Assembly: GCF_000423225.1 (NCBI RefSeq)
Contig: NZ_KE383992.1
Span: forward strand, 2,971 to 66,970
DNA: 64,000 nt
Reading direction: 5' to 3'
From: Kaistia adipata DSM 17808
GTDB taxonomy: Bacteria; Pseudomonadota; Alphaproteobacteria; Rhizobiales; Kaistiaceae
How positions within the stretch are numbered: the first letter of the stretch is position 1; each line of letters starts with the position of its first letter. Positions 45,539-55,702 of this stretch are shown here, piece after piece. Both the position numbers and the translations under genes were made by a program. Below the pieces are notes generated by a model that searched no databases, was not told the DNA's origin, and saw only the letters and a list, made by a program, of their open reading frames with translations.

Positions 45539-47008
45539 CTAGGTTTCCACCTCGAGGGTCGCCGCGCGGCGCCGGCCGGGCCGGACGACGGCGAGCAGGT
45601 TGCGCAGGGCGGGACGGGCGAAGACCGCCAGCAACACGACATAGACGATGACGCCGAGCAAAATCGAGAGGATGAGCGCCAGCGGCCGGTTCAATCCCGC
45701 CTCCAGCACGCCGACACCGGCGACCACCAGCCCCATCGCGGCGGAGATCACCCAGGCCGGCGCCAGCGTCCGAAAGCGCTCGAGGCGCGACCAGGCGAGG
45801 TGGCGCGGCGGCAGGGCGATGGCAAGCGCCGCCTGCACGCTATCGCCGACGAGGCGCGAGAGGCCGACGCTGATCGGCCCGAGCGGGCTCGCGGCGACCA
45901 GCACGACCAGCGTGGCGCCAAAGCTCGCCAGCGCGCCGATCAGGCTGAATTCGGGCCGGGCGCTCGCCGACAGCGCCGTATAGACCAGCCGCGCCGGCAG
46001 GATGATGGCGGCGCCGACGGCGAGGCAGACGGCGATGTCGATCGCCCCCTCCCAGCCCGGGCCGGCGACGATCGGCAACAGGATCGGCGTCACGGCGGCG
46101 AGGCCGACGAAGAGCGGCGCGATCACAAAGGCGGCGTTGCCGACGACCGGCTCGACGCGGTCGCGCAGCCGCGCCGGCTGTCCGGCGGCGGCGGCGAAAT
46201 AGGAGAAGGCGAGATTGTGCGAGGTGGCGATGATGGCGCCGCGGATCGGCTCGATCAGCCGCATCGCCATGTTGACATAGCCGAGCACCGCGACGCCGTA
46301 GAGCAGGCCGACGACGTTGTTGAAGGCGAGATAGGTCAGGTTGTCGGCGAGGCGATCGAGGAAGGAGATGCGCGCGAAGCGACCGAGATGGCCGAGATGG
46401 GCGCGCGACCAGCGCGGCAGGATCCAGTAGCCGAGCCGCCATTGCAGGATCAGGGCGCGGGCGACCACCACCAGCAGGCGCTGCGCGATCAGCGCCCAGA
46501 CGCCGCCGCCGGCGAACGCGATGGCGAGCGACAGCGCGATGCCGACGACATGGCCGACCAGCGTCGCCATGGCGACGTCGTTGAAGCGCTTGAGCCGCCG
46601 CGCCAGCGCGGTGGCGATGTCGGAATGGCCGCTGAAAAAGATGGAAAGCATGGCGACCGGCAGCAGCAGCCGCATCTCCGGCGCGCCATAGAGGTCGGCG
46701 AGCCAGATGCCGCCGGGGATGGAGACCAGGAGCAGGCCGAGCGCCACCAGCCACGACAGGGCGAGCGCGGCGCCGAGATGGGCGCGCCGCAGCGCCCGGC
46801 GCTGCGCCAGCGCCTCCTCGAACGGCGCCCCGACGCAGACCGCGGCCACGGCCACGAGGATGAGAACCAGCGCGCTGACGCCGAAATCATGCGGCGTCAG
46901 CATGCGCGAGAGGATGATCGTGCTGCCCGTCAGCAGGGCCAGCCGACCGATCGCGTCGGCTCCGGCCCAGCCGATCCAGCCGAGCAGCCGGGAGGAGCCG
47001 GCCGGCAT
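45539..47008 (-). CDS. Polysaccharide flippase (Wzx / MOP superfamily)
   Basis: The 489-residue integral membrane protein has about 12-14 helices; the N-terminus GRLALLTGSTIILSRMLTPHDFGVSAL is typical of oligosaccharide flippases. It would move undecaprenyl-linked repeat units across the inner membrane for the polymerase at 40421. Its ATG overlaps the stop of the Wzz-like gene by one base (TGATG). Confidence 0.87.
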   Translation of the reverse strand: MPAGSSRLLGWIGWAGADAIGRLALLTGSTIILSRMLTPHDFGVSALVLILVAVAAVCVGAPFEEALAQRRALRRAHLGAALALSWLVALGLLLVSIPGGIWLADLYGAPEMRLLLPVAMLSIFFSGHSDIATALARRLKRFNDVAMATLVGHVVGIALSLAIAFAGGGVWALIAQRLLVVVARALILQWRLGYWILPRWSRAHLGHLGRFARISFLDRLADNLTYLAFNNVVGLLYGVAVLGYVNMAMRLIEPIRGAIIATSHNLAFSYFAAAAGQPARLRDRVEPVVGNAAFVIAPLFVGLAAVTPILLPIVAGPGWEGAIDIAVCLAVGAAIILPARLVYTALSASARPEFSLIGALASFGATLVVLVAASPLGPISVGLSRLVGDSVQAALAIALPPRHLAWSRLERFRTLAPAWVISAAMGLVVAGVGVLEAGLNRPLALILSILLGVIVYVVLLAVFARPALRNLLAVVRPGRRRAATLEVET

Positions 47009-48426
47009 CAGCCCGGCTGCGCCAGTCCGCCGCGCGCCAGGGCAACGCCGAGGGTCAGCATGGCGCGGAAGGTGACGAGAACGGTCGCCAGGATCACGCC
47101 GAGCAGCCCGCTGAACACGCCCCAGACGAGCATGCCCTTCAGGCCGCGGCTCTCCGGCGGCGGCTGCGCCACCGAGACGATCCGCACGGCGCCGGGATCG
47201 ATGCGGCCGAACTCGCCGAGTTGCAGCGCTCGGGTCTGGAAGCTCTCGAGCAGGGCGCGGTTCGATTCGACCTCCTGCTCCAGCGTCCGCATCTCGATCT
47301 TGGCCTGCTGCGTCTTGGCGACGGCGGCGGAAAGCGTCTCCACCGAGCGCGCCAGCGCCTGCTGCGTCGTCCGCGCCCGCTCCATCTCGGCCGCCGCGGC
47401 GGCCTTGATGCGGCCGAGCTCGACGTCGATGCGGCGGTTGATCGCCTCGACGCGCTCACGCGCCTCGGCCAGCGCCGGGTGACGGGCGCCGAGCCGCATG
47501 GTGAGCGCCGCCAGCTCTTCCTGGGCGGTATTCTGCCGCTCGATCAGCACGAGGAGCGAACGCGTGTCCTCATTGGAGCCGAGCATACCGACGTCGTGGC
47601 TCGAGCTGTCGAGCTGCGCGGCACGCGAGGTGGCCTGGTCGAGCTTCAGCTGCGCCATGCCCAGTTCGCTGATCGCCTCGGCCAGCTTCTGCTCGACCAC
47701 GAGCCGGTCGCCGGTGCTGACCAGCCCCTGCGCCAGCCGGTACTGCTCGGCGCGCTGCTGCGCGTCGCTGAGACGCTGGCGCAGCGACGCCAGCCGGCTC
47801 GTCAGCTCGTCGGTCAGGCGCTTCGCCGTCTCGGCGCGGTTCGCCGCGTCCTCCGCGACATAGGCCTCGACCACGGCATTGGCGAGGCGCGCCGCGAGCG
47901 CCGGCGTCCGCGCCGTGGCGGTCACGTCGACGACATAGCTGCGTTCGGCGCGCTGGACGCTGAGCGACCGCTGCAGCGCCGCCAGGGCCCGCGCCTTGCC
48001 GCCGGTCGCGTCGACCTCCGGACGCTGCGGCATCGGCTCAAGCGGCGCTTCCGCCGTCTCGGAGACTTCCGCGAGGTCCGCCATCAGCGACGTGTCGTCC
48101 AGAACGCGCGACAGCACGCGTTCCGAGGTGATCACCCGCATCTGGCTCTCGACGATGCCGATCTGGCTGTTGGCGTCGTATTGCGGGCTCGACAGATCGC
48201 CAGGGAAAACGGGGTTTCCCCTGGGATCGATGAGGAACTGCGCCGTCGCGCTGTAGCGCTTCGGCAGCAGCGTCTTGGCGGCCATGCCCAATGCGCCGAA
48301 GGCGATGCCGGCGATGACGATCGCCCAGAGCCAGCGGCGCAACGCAGCGCCGAGGGCATCCAGCGCCTGAGGCCAGGGGCCGGCTTGCTCGGTCGCTCTT
48401 CCGATGTCGCGGGAAACGTCGTCCAT
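47008..48426 (-). CDS. Chain-length determinant / GumC-ExoP-like protein without kinase
   Basis: The 472-residue protein has an N-terminal membrane helix (WLWAIVIAGIAFGALGMA), the Wzz segment RYSATAQFLIDPRGNPVFPG, a long periplasmic coiled coil (about residues 190-390) and a C-terminal helix preceded by the proline-rich VAQPPPESRGLKG. There is no Walker A or Tyr-rich tail, so it lacks the BY-kinase domain often fused to GumC-like proteins. It sets polymer length and heads the wzz-wzx-epimerase operon. Confidence 0.87.
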   Translation of the reverse strand: MDDVSRDIGRATEQAGPWPQALDALGAALRRWLWAIVIAGIAFGALGMAAKTLLPKRYSATAQFLIDPRGNPVFPGDLSSPQYDANSQIGIVESQMRVITSERVLSRVLDDTSLMADLAEVSETAEAPLEPMPQRPEVDATGGKARALAALQRSLSVQRAERSYVVDVTATARTPALAARLANAVVEAYVAEDAANRAETAKRLTDELTSRLASLRQRLSDAQQRAEQYRLAQGLVSTGDRLVVEQKLAEAISELGMAQLKLDQATSRAAQLDSSSHDVGMLGSNEDTRSLLVLIERQNTAQEELAALTMRLGARHPALAEARERVEAINRRIDVELGRIKAAAAAEMERARTTQQALARSVETLSAAVAKTQQAKIEMRTLEQEVESNRALLESFQTRALQLGEFGRIDPGAVRIVSVAQPPPESRGLKGMLVWGVFSGLLGVILATVLVTFRAMLTLGVALARGGLAQPG

Positions 48427-48610
48427 GGACGCCCGACTTCCTCTTTCCTGTCCGGACAGGCTCCACGCGGGAGCCTCGACCGGAGTTCATGACGAGACAC
48501 GGTCCGCGGACACGACTGCGCCGGGCCATCCGAGCCACAGGGATAGCCCGGCTCCGATTAACATTCGGTTCCGGCGGCGGCAAACATTGTAGCTATTGTC
48601 GGCCTGACGA

Positions 48611-49945
48611 TCAGGATGCGATGGCGTCGCCGTCGCCGAGCGCGCGCAGCTCGGCGCGGAGCCCCGGTCCGGCCGCCCGCGGGCCGAGATACAGGCTCCA
48701 GCCGATCCGGGCGGTGGCGACCTCGACGATGGCGAGGCCGAGGCCGCTGCCGACCGGGCTGCGGCTGCGGCCGCGATAGAAGCGCTGGCGCACGAGCGGC
48801 AGCTCGTCGACATCGATGCCCGGCCCCTCGTCCTCGACGACGATGCCCTTGCCATCGGATGACAGCGACCAGCGCACCGCGCCGCCCGTCGGGCCGTGCT
48901 GGACGGCGTTCTCATGCAGGTTGCGCAGCGCCACGCCGAGGATCTCGCGGTCCGCGACGACGCGATGGGCATGAAGCGCCGGATCGACGACGACGCAGCC
49001 GCCGCCGGTGGCGCCGATCTCGTCGAGGATCTCGCCGACGCTGACCGCCGCGGCCGGCGCCGCGACCGGCGCGGCATCGAGCCTGGCCAGCACCAGCAGC
49101 TGGCGGACCAGCCGGGTGGTGCGATCGACCGAGAACAGGATCTGGCGCAGGGCGCCGTCGCGGATCGCCGGATCGTCGGTCGCCAGCGCGATCTGGGTCT
49201 GCGTTTTCAGCCCGGCGAGCGGCGTCTTCAACTCATGCGCGGCGAACGCCGTCACGTCGCGCTCCTGCTGGCGCGCCGCCTCGACCTTGGCGAGAAGCGC
49301 GTTGAGGGCGTCGGCCACGGGCCGGATCTCGGTCGGCGCGTGACCGACATCGATCGGGCGCATGTCCTCGGCGTTGCGGCCCTTCAGCGCCGCGGTGATG
49401 TCGTCGAGCGGCCGCAGCCCGCGTCCGATGCTGACCCAGGTGATCAGGCCGAGCAGCGGCGCGATCAGCAGGGTCGGCCAGAGCAGGCCCTTGATCAGGT
49501 CGGCGATCAGCTGGTCGCGCAGGCCGAGCCGGTCGCCGACCATGACGCGGACGCCCTTCTCCGCGTCGTCGACGGTGAAGATGCGCCAGCGCTCGCCATC
49601 GATCACCCGTTCCGTGAAGCCGGGCGCCGGCCCGGCGAGCTGCTCGTCCGGCGCGCCGGACGAGCGCGCGATCAGTCGTCCGTCGAGCGACCAGATCTGG
49701 CAGGAGAGCTGGCGCTCGTAACCGACCGTCTCGTGGCTTGGAATCGTCAGCGGCTCGGCCGGCGAAGCCGGCATGTGGCCGGCGACGAGCGAATCGACCA
49801 TGCGCGCCGCTTCCTGCAGGCGCGAATCGAGGACGTGCTCCACCTCGAGACGGCTGACCTGGTAGATCCAGACGACGGCGGTGAACCAGATCACGCCGGT
49901 CGCGAACAGGAGGATCAGGAACAGGCGGCGACGCAGCGAGGTCAT
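48611..49945 (-). CDS. Sensor histidine kinase, QseC/PmrB/TctE-like
   Basis: The 444-residue protein has a first membrane helix LFLILLFATGVIWFTAVVWI, a periplasmic domain of about 120 residues, a second helix near 170, HAMP, H-box FAAHELKTPLAGLKTQ, N-box LHENAVQHGP and G boxes EDEGPGI and GSGLGLAIVEVA. It overlaps its response regulator by ATGA. With the PmrA-like box nearby, cationic, redox or metal stress on the envelope is a reasonable stimulus, but nothing in the sensor domain proves it. Confidence 0.88.
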   Translation of the reverse strand: MTSLRRRLFLILLFATGVIWFTAVVWIYQVSRLEVEHVLDSRLQEAARMVDSLVAGHMPASPAEPLTIPSHETVGYERQLSCQIWSLDGRLIARSSGAPDEQLAGPAPGFTERVIDGERWRIFTVDDAEKGVRVMVGDRLGLRDQLIADLIKGLLWPTLLIAPLLGLITWVSIGRGLRPLDDITAALKGRNAEDMRPIDVGHAPTEIRPVADALNALLAKVEAARQQERDVTAFAAHELKTPLAGLKTQTQIALATDDPAIRDGALRQILFSVDRTTRLVRQLLVLARLDAAPVAAPAAAVSVGEILDEIGATGGGCVVVDPALHAHRVVADREILGVALRNLHENAVQHGPTGGAVRWSLSSDGKGIVVEDEGPGIDVDELPLVRQRFYRGRSRSPVGSGLGLAIVEVATARIGWSLYLGPRAAGPGLRAELRALGDGDAIAS

Positions 49946-50604
49946 GTTCCGCTTCTCATCCGGTAGCCGAGGCCGCGCACCGTCTCGATCACATGGCGGC
50001 CGATCTTGGCGCGGAGATTGTGGACATGCACCTCGACGGCATTGCTCTCCACCTCCTCCTGCCAGCCATAGAGCCGCTCCTCGATCTCGCCCTTCGAGCG
50101 GATGATGCCGGGGCGCTCCATCAGCAGCGACAGCACCGCGAACTCGCGCCGCGACAGCGACACGTCGCGGCCGTCGAGCGCCGCCGTGAGCCCGGCCGGA
50201 TCCAGCACCAACCCGCCCGCGACGAGCAGCGGCGTGGCGCGGCCGCCGGCCCGGCGCGCAATGGCGCGGATGCGGGCCGCCAGTTCGTCGAGATCGAAGG
50301 GCTTGCTCAGATAATCGTCCGCGCCGCCATCGAGGCCGCGGATGCGGTCCGAGACCTCGTCGAGCGCGGTCAGCAGCAGGACCGGCGTCGCGTCGCCGGC
50401 GGCGCGCATTTCCCTCAGCACGTCGAGGCCGGAGCCGTCGGGCAGCATGACGTCGAGCACGACGGCGTCGAACTCATGCGTCGCCAATGCGGCGCGCGCG
50501 TCGCCGCACGTGCCGGTGATGTCGGCCGTGGCCCCCGCCAATCCCAGCCCGACCCTGAGCCCATCGGCCAGGATCGGGTCGTCCTCGACAACCAGAATGC
50601 GCAT
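49942..50604 (-). CDS. OmpR-family response regulator, PmrA/QseB-like
   Basis: The 220-residue protein starts MRILVVEDDPILADG; the receiver has DAVVLDVMLPDGSG (phospho-Asp), LTALDE and DDYLSKPFDLDEL. The DNA-binding half has SRREFAVLSLLMERPG, EIEERLYGWQEEVESNAVEVHVH and LRAKIGRHVIETVRGLGYRM, which is the PmrA/QseB/TctD subgroup. ATG 50604 has AAAGGAG upstream. A tandem CTTAAG box lies 35 bases upstream, suggesting autoregulation and control of dsbD. Confidence 0.9.
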   Translation of the reverse strand: MRILVVEDDPILADGLRVGLGLAGATADITGTCGDARAALATHEFDAVVLDVMLPDGSGLDVLREMRAAGDATPVLLLTALDEVSDRIRGLDGGADDYLSKPFDLDELAARIRAIARRAGGRATPLLVAGGLVLDPAGLTAALDGRDVSLSRREFAVLSLLMERPGIIRSKGEIEERLYGWQEEVESNAVEVHVHNLRAKIGRHVIETVRGLGYRMRSGT

Positions 50605-50638
50605 CCTGTCTCCTTTGTGCCTCATCCAGCTGGTTTAG

Positions 50639-50655
50639 CTTAAGGCTGCCTTAAG
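50639..50655. promoter_or_regulatory. PmrA-like tandem operator between the regulator and dsbD
   Basis: CTTAAG (50639-50644), five bases, CTTAAG (50650-50655): an exact match to the PmrA-type consensus YTTAAK-N5-YTTAAK. It also lies in a 21-base inverted repeat (50637-50657). It is 22 bases from the dsbD start codon and 34 from the regulator start codon. Confidence 0.75.
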
Positions 50656-50677
50656 CTGGAATGCGGATGGACAAGGA

Positions 50678-52621
50678 ATGTCAAAAACGAAAGCCCCCGG
50701 ATCCCCGCGATCATCCGCCCTCCGCCGCGCCGCGTCGATGCGCCTCGCCACGGTCGCGGCCCTGCTGCTGGCCGGCTTCCTCGCCCTGCTCGGCCCGGCG
50801 CCGGCGAAGGCCGGGATGCCGCCGCCGGCCGACGCCGTCTTCCAGCTCGAGGCGAGCCGCGCCGACAATGGCGACCTGAAGCTCGACTGGACGATCATCG
50901 GCGGCAACTACCTCTATCGCGACAAGATCGCCGTGCTCGACGCCGGCGGCAACGCGATCGCCGTCACGACGCCGGCCGGCGAAATGAAGGACGATCCGAA
51001 TTTCGGCCCCACCGAGGTCTATCACGAGCGAGCTAGCGCCCGGATCGCCGCCGCCGCGCTCGGCGCCGCCGGCCCGCTCGCGCTGACATACCAGGGCTGC
51101 GCCGACGAGGGCATCTGCTACCCGCCGACCCGCAAGACGATCGATCCCCAGACGCTGGCGATCCGCGACACCGGGTCCGGCTTCGGCCTCTCGTCGCCGA
51201 AGATCGATTTCGCCGCCCTCGACACCGGCGACACGTCCACCCCGGCGGCGACGCCGGCGCGCATCCCCGCCCCCGAGGTCGCCGAGCCCGTCGCGGCGCC
51301 GGCTTCGGCGAGCGACGCGGCCCCGCTCCCGGCCGCCGCCGGGGCCGGAACCGGCGCGCTGCTCGCCGGCAACCCGGTCGTGATGCTCGCCGCCTTTCTC
51401 GGCTTCGGCCTGCTGCTCGCGCTGACGCCCTGCGTCTTCCCGATGATCCCGATCCTGACCGGCATCATCGCGCGGTCGGGCGGCACGGCCTCGGCGCGGC
51501 GCGGCTTCGCCCTGTCGCTCGCCTATGTGCTCGCCATGGCGGCCGCCTATGGCCTGCTCGGCGTCGTCGCGTCCTGGTCGGGCCAGAACCTGCAGGCGGC
51601 GTTGCAGACGCCGCTGGCGCTCGGGCTGATGAGCCTCGTGCTGGTGGCGCTCGCGCTCTCCATGTTCGGCCTCTTCGATCTGCAGGCCCCGGCTGCGCTC
51701 ACGCGCCTCATCCCGGCCGGCACCGGCGGATCGCTGGCGGGCGCGGCGGTGCTCGGCTTCGGCTCGGCGCTGATCGTCGGCCCCTGCGTCACGCCGCCGC
51801 TCGCCGCGGCCCTGCTCTATGTCTCGCAAACCGGTGACGTCGCGCGCGGCGCCGGCGCGCTGTTCGCGCTCGGGCTCGGCATGGGCCTGCCGCTGATCGC
51901 CGTCGGCACGTTCGGCGCCGGCATCCTGCCGCGCTCGGGGCCGTGGCTCGGCCAGGTCAAGGCGCTGTTCGGCGTCGTCTTCCTCGGCCTCGCCATCGAG
52001 ATGGCCGGCCGCGTGCTGCCGGGCCCGCTGACGCTGGCGCTCTGGGCCCTGCTGGCGATCGGCACCGGCGTGGCGCTGACGGCGTCGCGCGGCGGCAGCC
52101 AGCGGCCGCTCGTCGACCATCCGCGCCGGACGATCGGCTTCGCCGCGCTCGTCTATGGCGTGGTGCTGATCATCGGCGCCAGCGCCGGCAGCGACGATCC
52201 GCTGCGCCCGCTCGCCTTCCTGAGCGGAACGGCGGCGCCCACGGCGACGCCCTACCAGACGGCGACGCGCGTCGCCTCGCCGGCCGCCTTCGACAGCGCG
52301 CTTTCCGCCGCGCGCGCGCAGGGCCGGCCGGTGCTCGTCTCGTTCACCGCCGACTGGTGCACGGTCTGCAAGAGCAACGAGCGCACCGTGCTGCGCGACC
52401 CCGCGATCTCCGCCCGCCTCGAGCGCGCCTCGATCGTGGTCGCCGACGTCACGGAGACCAATGCGGAGACCGAGGCGCTGATGCGGCGCTTCGACGTCGT
52501 CGGCCCGCCGACGCTGCTCCTCATCGATCCGGACAGCGGCCGCGAGATCGACGGCACGCGCAGCATCGGCACGATTGCCACAGCGGCCTTTGAAAAGACT
52601 CTGCGGGCGGCCGGCATCTGA
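50678..52621 (+). CDS. dsbD: Thiol:disulfide interchange protein DsbD
   Basis: The 647-residue protein has all three DsbD parts. A signal peptide (ending AKA) leads to a periplasmic alpha domain with the Cys pair in YQGCADEGICYPP; a central eight-helix membrane domain has Cys in LALTPCVFPMIP and IVGPCVTPPLAA; a C-terminal thioredoxin-like gamma domain has SFTADWCTVCKSNERTV. It carries electrons from cytosolic thioredoxin to periplasmic reductants. Start 50678 is adjacent to AAGGA; ATG 50738 is another option. A PmrA-like box lies just upstream. Confidence 0.93.
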   Translation: MSKTKAPGSPRSSALRRAASMRLATVAALLLAGFLALLGPAPAKAGMPPPADAVFQLEASRADNGDLKLDWTIIGGNYLYRDKIAVLDAGGNAIAVTTPAGEMKDDPNFGPTEVYHERASARIAAAALGAAGPLALTYQGCADEGICYPPTRKTIDPQTLAIRDTGSGFGLSSPKIDFAALDTGDTSTPAATPARIPAPEVAEPVAAPASASDAAPLPAAAGAGTGALLAGNPVVMLAAFLGFGLLLALTPCVFPMIPILTGIIARSGGTASARRGFALSLAYVLAMAAAYGLLGVVASWSGQNLQAALQTPLALGLMSLVLVALALSMFGLFDLQAPAALTRLIPAGTGGSLAGAAVLGFGSALIVGPCVTPPLAAALLYVSQTGDVARGAGALFALGLGMGLPLIAVGTFGAGILPRSGPWLGQVKALFGVVFLGLAIEMAGRVLPGPLTLALWALLAIGTGVALTASRGGSQRPLVDHPRRTIGFAALVYGVVLIIGASAGSDDPLRPLAFLSGTAAPTATPYQTATRVASPAAFDSALSAARAQGRPVLVSFTADWCTVCKSNERTVLRDPAISARLERASIVVADVTETNAETEALMRRFDVVGPPTLLLIDPDSGREIDGTRSIGTIATAAFEKTLRAAGI

Positions 52622-52654
52622 ACATCGCCACAAACCCCGTTATAAGGAGGCCCC

Positions 52655-53287
52655 ATGATCAAACGTCGTAACTTTCTCGCCCTCGGGGCCGCCACCCTGA
52701 TCGCCGCGCCATTGGCCGCCCCGTTGCTGGCCGATGCCGCGCGCGCGCAGTCGGTCGATGTCGAGGCGATCCTGAACGATCCCGAGGCGCCGGTCGGCGG
52801 CAATCCGAAGGGCGACGTCACCATCGTCGCCTATCTCGACTACAACTGCATCTACTGCAAGAAGTCGGCCCCCGACCTGGAGCGCCTGGTCAAGGAGGAT
52901 GGCAAGATCCGGCTCGTCTACAAGGACTGGCCGATCCTTTCTGAATCCTCCGTCGTCGCCGCGCAGCTCGCCATCGGCACCAAGTTCCAGGGCGCCTATG
53001 AGAAGGCGCACAAGGCGCTGATGGGCATTTCCGGCCGCCAGGCCGACCAGGATGCCATCCTGAAGGCGCTGAAGGATGCCGGCGTCGACATGAAGCGCCT
53101 GCAGGCCGACCTCGACAAGCACGGCCCGAAGATTTCCGCGCTGCTCCAGCGCAACCTCGCCCAGGCCGATTCGCTGGGCCTGACCGGCACGCCGACCTAC
53201 CTGGTCGGGCCGTTCCGGACCGGTACGCTCGACTATGCCGGCTTCAAGCAGGTCGTCGCCGACGCCCGCGACCGCCAGGCCAACTAG
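52655..53287 (+). CDS. DsbA/ScsC-like periplasmic thiol oxidoreductase
   Basis: The 210-residue protein has a twin-arginine-like signal (IKRRNFLALGAATLIAA), and a thioredoxin fold with active site DYNCIYCKKSAPDL and cis-Pro loop TGTPTYLVG; the inserted helical domain of DsbA/DsbG-like proteins follows. It has AAGGAGG before ATG 52655 and lies 33 bases after dsbD, so it is probably the partner kept reduced by DsbD, acting as isomerase or reductase. Confidence 0.88.
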   Translation: MIKRRNFLALGAATLIAAPLAAPLLADAARAQSVDVEAILNDPEAPVGGNPKGDVTIVAYLDYNCIYCKKSAPDLERLVKEDGKIRLVYKDWPILSESSVVAAQLAIGTKFQGAYEKAHKALMGISGRQADQDAILKALKDAGVDMKRLQADLDKHGPKISALLQRNLAQADSLGLTGTPTYLVGPFRTGTLDYAGFKQVVADARDRQAN

Positions 53288-53358
53288 CAACCCGCCAAGC
53301 CACCACGCCAAGCCACGACGCCAAGCCACCCATGCCAACCCTGACAGAAAGAAGCGCC

Positions 53359-54123
53359 ATGCCGCTCTCCACCCAGCCGCCCCGCATGGCGCGCCGACTG
53401 ACCGTCCCCGCCCTGCTCACGCTGCTGCCGCTGATGGCGGCCTGCGCGACGACGGGTCCGGTCGCCGAGCAGCCGCGCCTCGACCCGGCCGCCGTCAGCC
53501 GCTATGCGGCGATCGAGGACGACAAGTTCCCGATCCCCGCCGTCGACCTCAATCGCATGAAGCCGCAATACATGCGCAAGGTCGTCCCGGATCCGACCGG
53601 CGAGCAGCCCGGCACGATCGTCGTCGACCCGCAGAACCGCTACCTCTACCTGGTCCAGGAAGGCGGCCAGGCGATGCGCTACGGCGTCGGCGTCGGCAAG
53701 GCCGGCCTCGAGTTCACCGGCAACGCGACGGTGCAGTACAAGCGGCAATGGCCGCGCTGGACGCCGACGCAGGACATGATCAAGCGCGATCCCGAGACCA
53801 ACCAGAAATGGGCGAACGGCATGGAGGGCGGCCCGCAGAACCCGCTCGGCGCCCGCGCGCTCTACCTGTTCAACAACGGCCAGGACACGCTCTACCGCAT
53901 CCACGGCACCAACCAGCCCTGGTCGATCGGCCAGGCGGTTTCGTCCGGCTGTATCCGCATGATGAACCAGGACATCGTCGACCTCTATAACCGCGTGCCG
54001 TCGGGCTCGAAGGTGGTCGTGCTCGGCAGCGGCGGCGGCGGCGATCGCGACTATGCCCCGGACTACGGCTCCGACTATCGCGGCGACCGGATGGCCGGCC
54101 GCCTGCCGCCGGAGAGCATCTAG
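53359..54123 (+). CDS. L,D-transpeptidase (YkuD domain), lipoprotein
   Basis: The 254-residue protein has a lipoprotein signal (LLPLMAACATT, lipidated Cys) and a YkuD catalytic domain: IVVDPQNRYLYLVQEGGQ, then IHGTNQPWSIGQAVSSGCIR with the catalytic Cys and His. It makes 3-3 peptidoglycan crosslinks or links lipoproteins to the wall. The Cys must stay reduced, so its place after dsbD and a DsbA-like gene makes sense. ATG 53359 has AGAAAGAAG upstream. Its stop overlaps the stop of the convergent small gene. Confidence 0.88.
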   Translation: MPLSTQPPRMARRLTVPALLTLLPLMAACATTGPVAEQPRLDPAAVSRYAAIEDDKFPIPAVDLNRMKPQYMRKVVPDPTGEQPGTIVVDPQNRYLYLVQEGGQAMRYGVGVGKAGLEFTGNATVQYKRQWPRWTPTQDMIKRDPETNQKWANGMEGGPQNPLGARALYLFNNGQDTLYRIHGTNQPWSIGQAVSSGCIRMMNQDIVDLYNRVPSGSKVVVLGSGGGGDRDYAPDYGSDYRGDRMAGRLPPESI

Positions 54124-54407
54124 CCCGGCTCCGGAGGCCGGGCGCGCCAGACGGAGACGATCTCGGCCTCCGTCAGCTCCGCCATCGGCTTGTGCAGCGC
54201 GAGGCGGAACGGCGCCGCGCCCGCCGGCACGACCAGGATCACGGTCTCGCGCGGCGCGCAGCCGGGGCGCGTGCAGGCGAGTTCCTGCACCAGCACCTCG
54301 GCCGCCGCATCGAGACCGAGCGCGACGCGCGTCCAGTCCTTGATCCGCGACGCCGCCTCGGCGCGGCCCGCCCTGTCGCGCGGCGCGAACGGATTGCGAA
54401 AACGCAT
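54120..54407 (-). CDS. Small protein associated with CobW GTPase genes
   Basis: The 95-residue protein MRFRNPFAPRDRAGRAEAAS has a conserved Cys pair in ELACTRPGCAPRETVILV and a Leu-rich end. Proteins like this regularly follow CobW-type genes in alphaproteobacteria and are often mislabelled as nitrate reductase subunits. It starts five bases after the CobW gene stop, so it is in the Zur operon. The Cys pair could bind metal; function unknown. Confidence 0.7.
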   Translation of the reverse strand: MRFRNPFAPRDRAGRAEAASRIKDWTRVALGLDAAAEVLVQELACTRPGCAPRETVILVVPAGAAPFRLALHKPMAELTEAEIVSVWRARPPEPG

Positions 54408-54412
54408 CGCCG

Positions 54413-55639
<1,227 letters not shown>

Positions 55640-55702
55640 AGCTTCCGTTTTCGGGCAGAGGTAAATATGCGGCCGGGGATTCCCCGCCCCGGCCGCGCGG
55701 CT

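Noticed and set aside
44933-47482. 849-residue plus-strand frame opposite the epimerase, flippase and Wzz genes
   Set aside because: Composition is nearly all Arg, Gly, Asp and Gln, as expected from the reverse of membrane-protein codons; no motifs.
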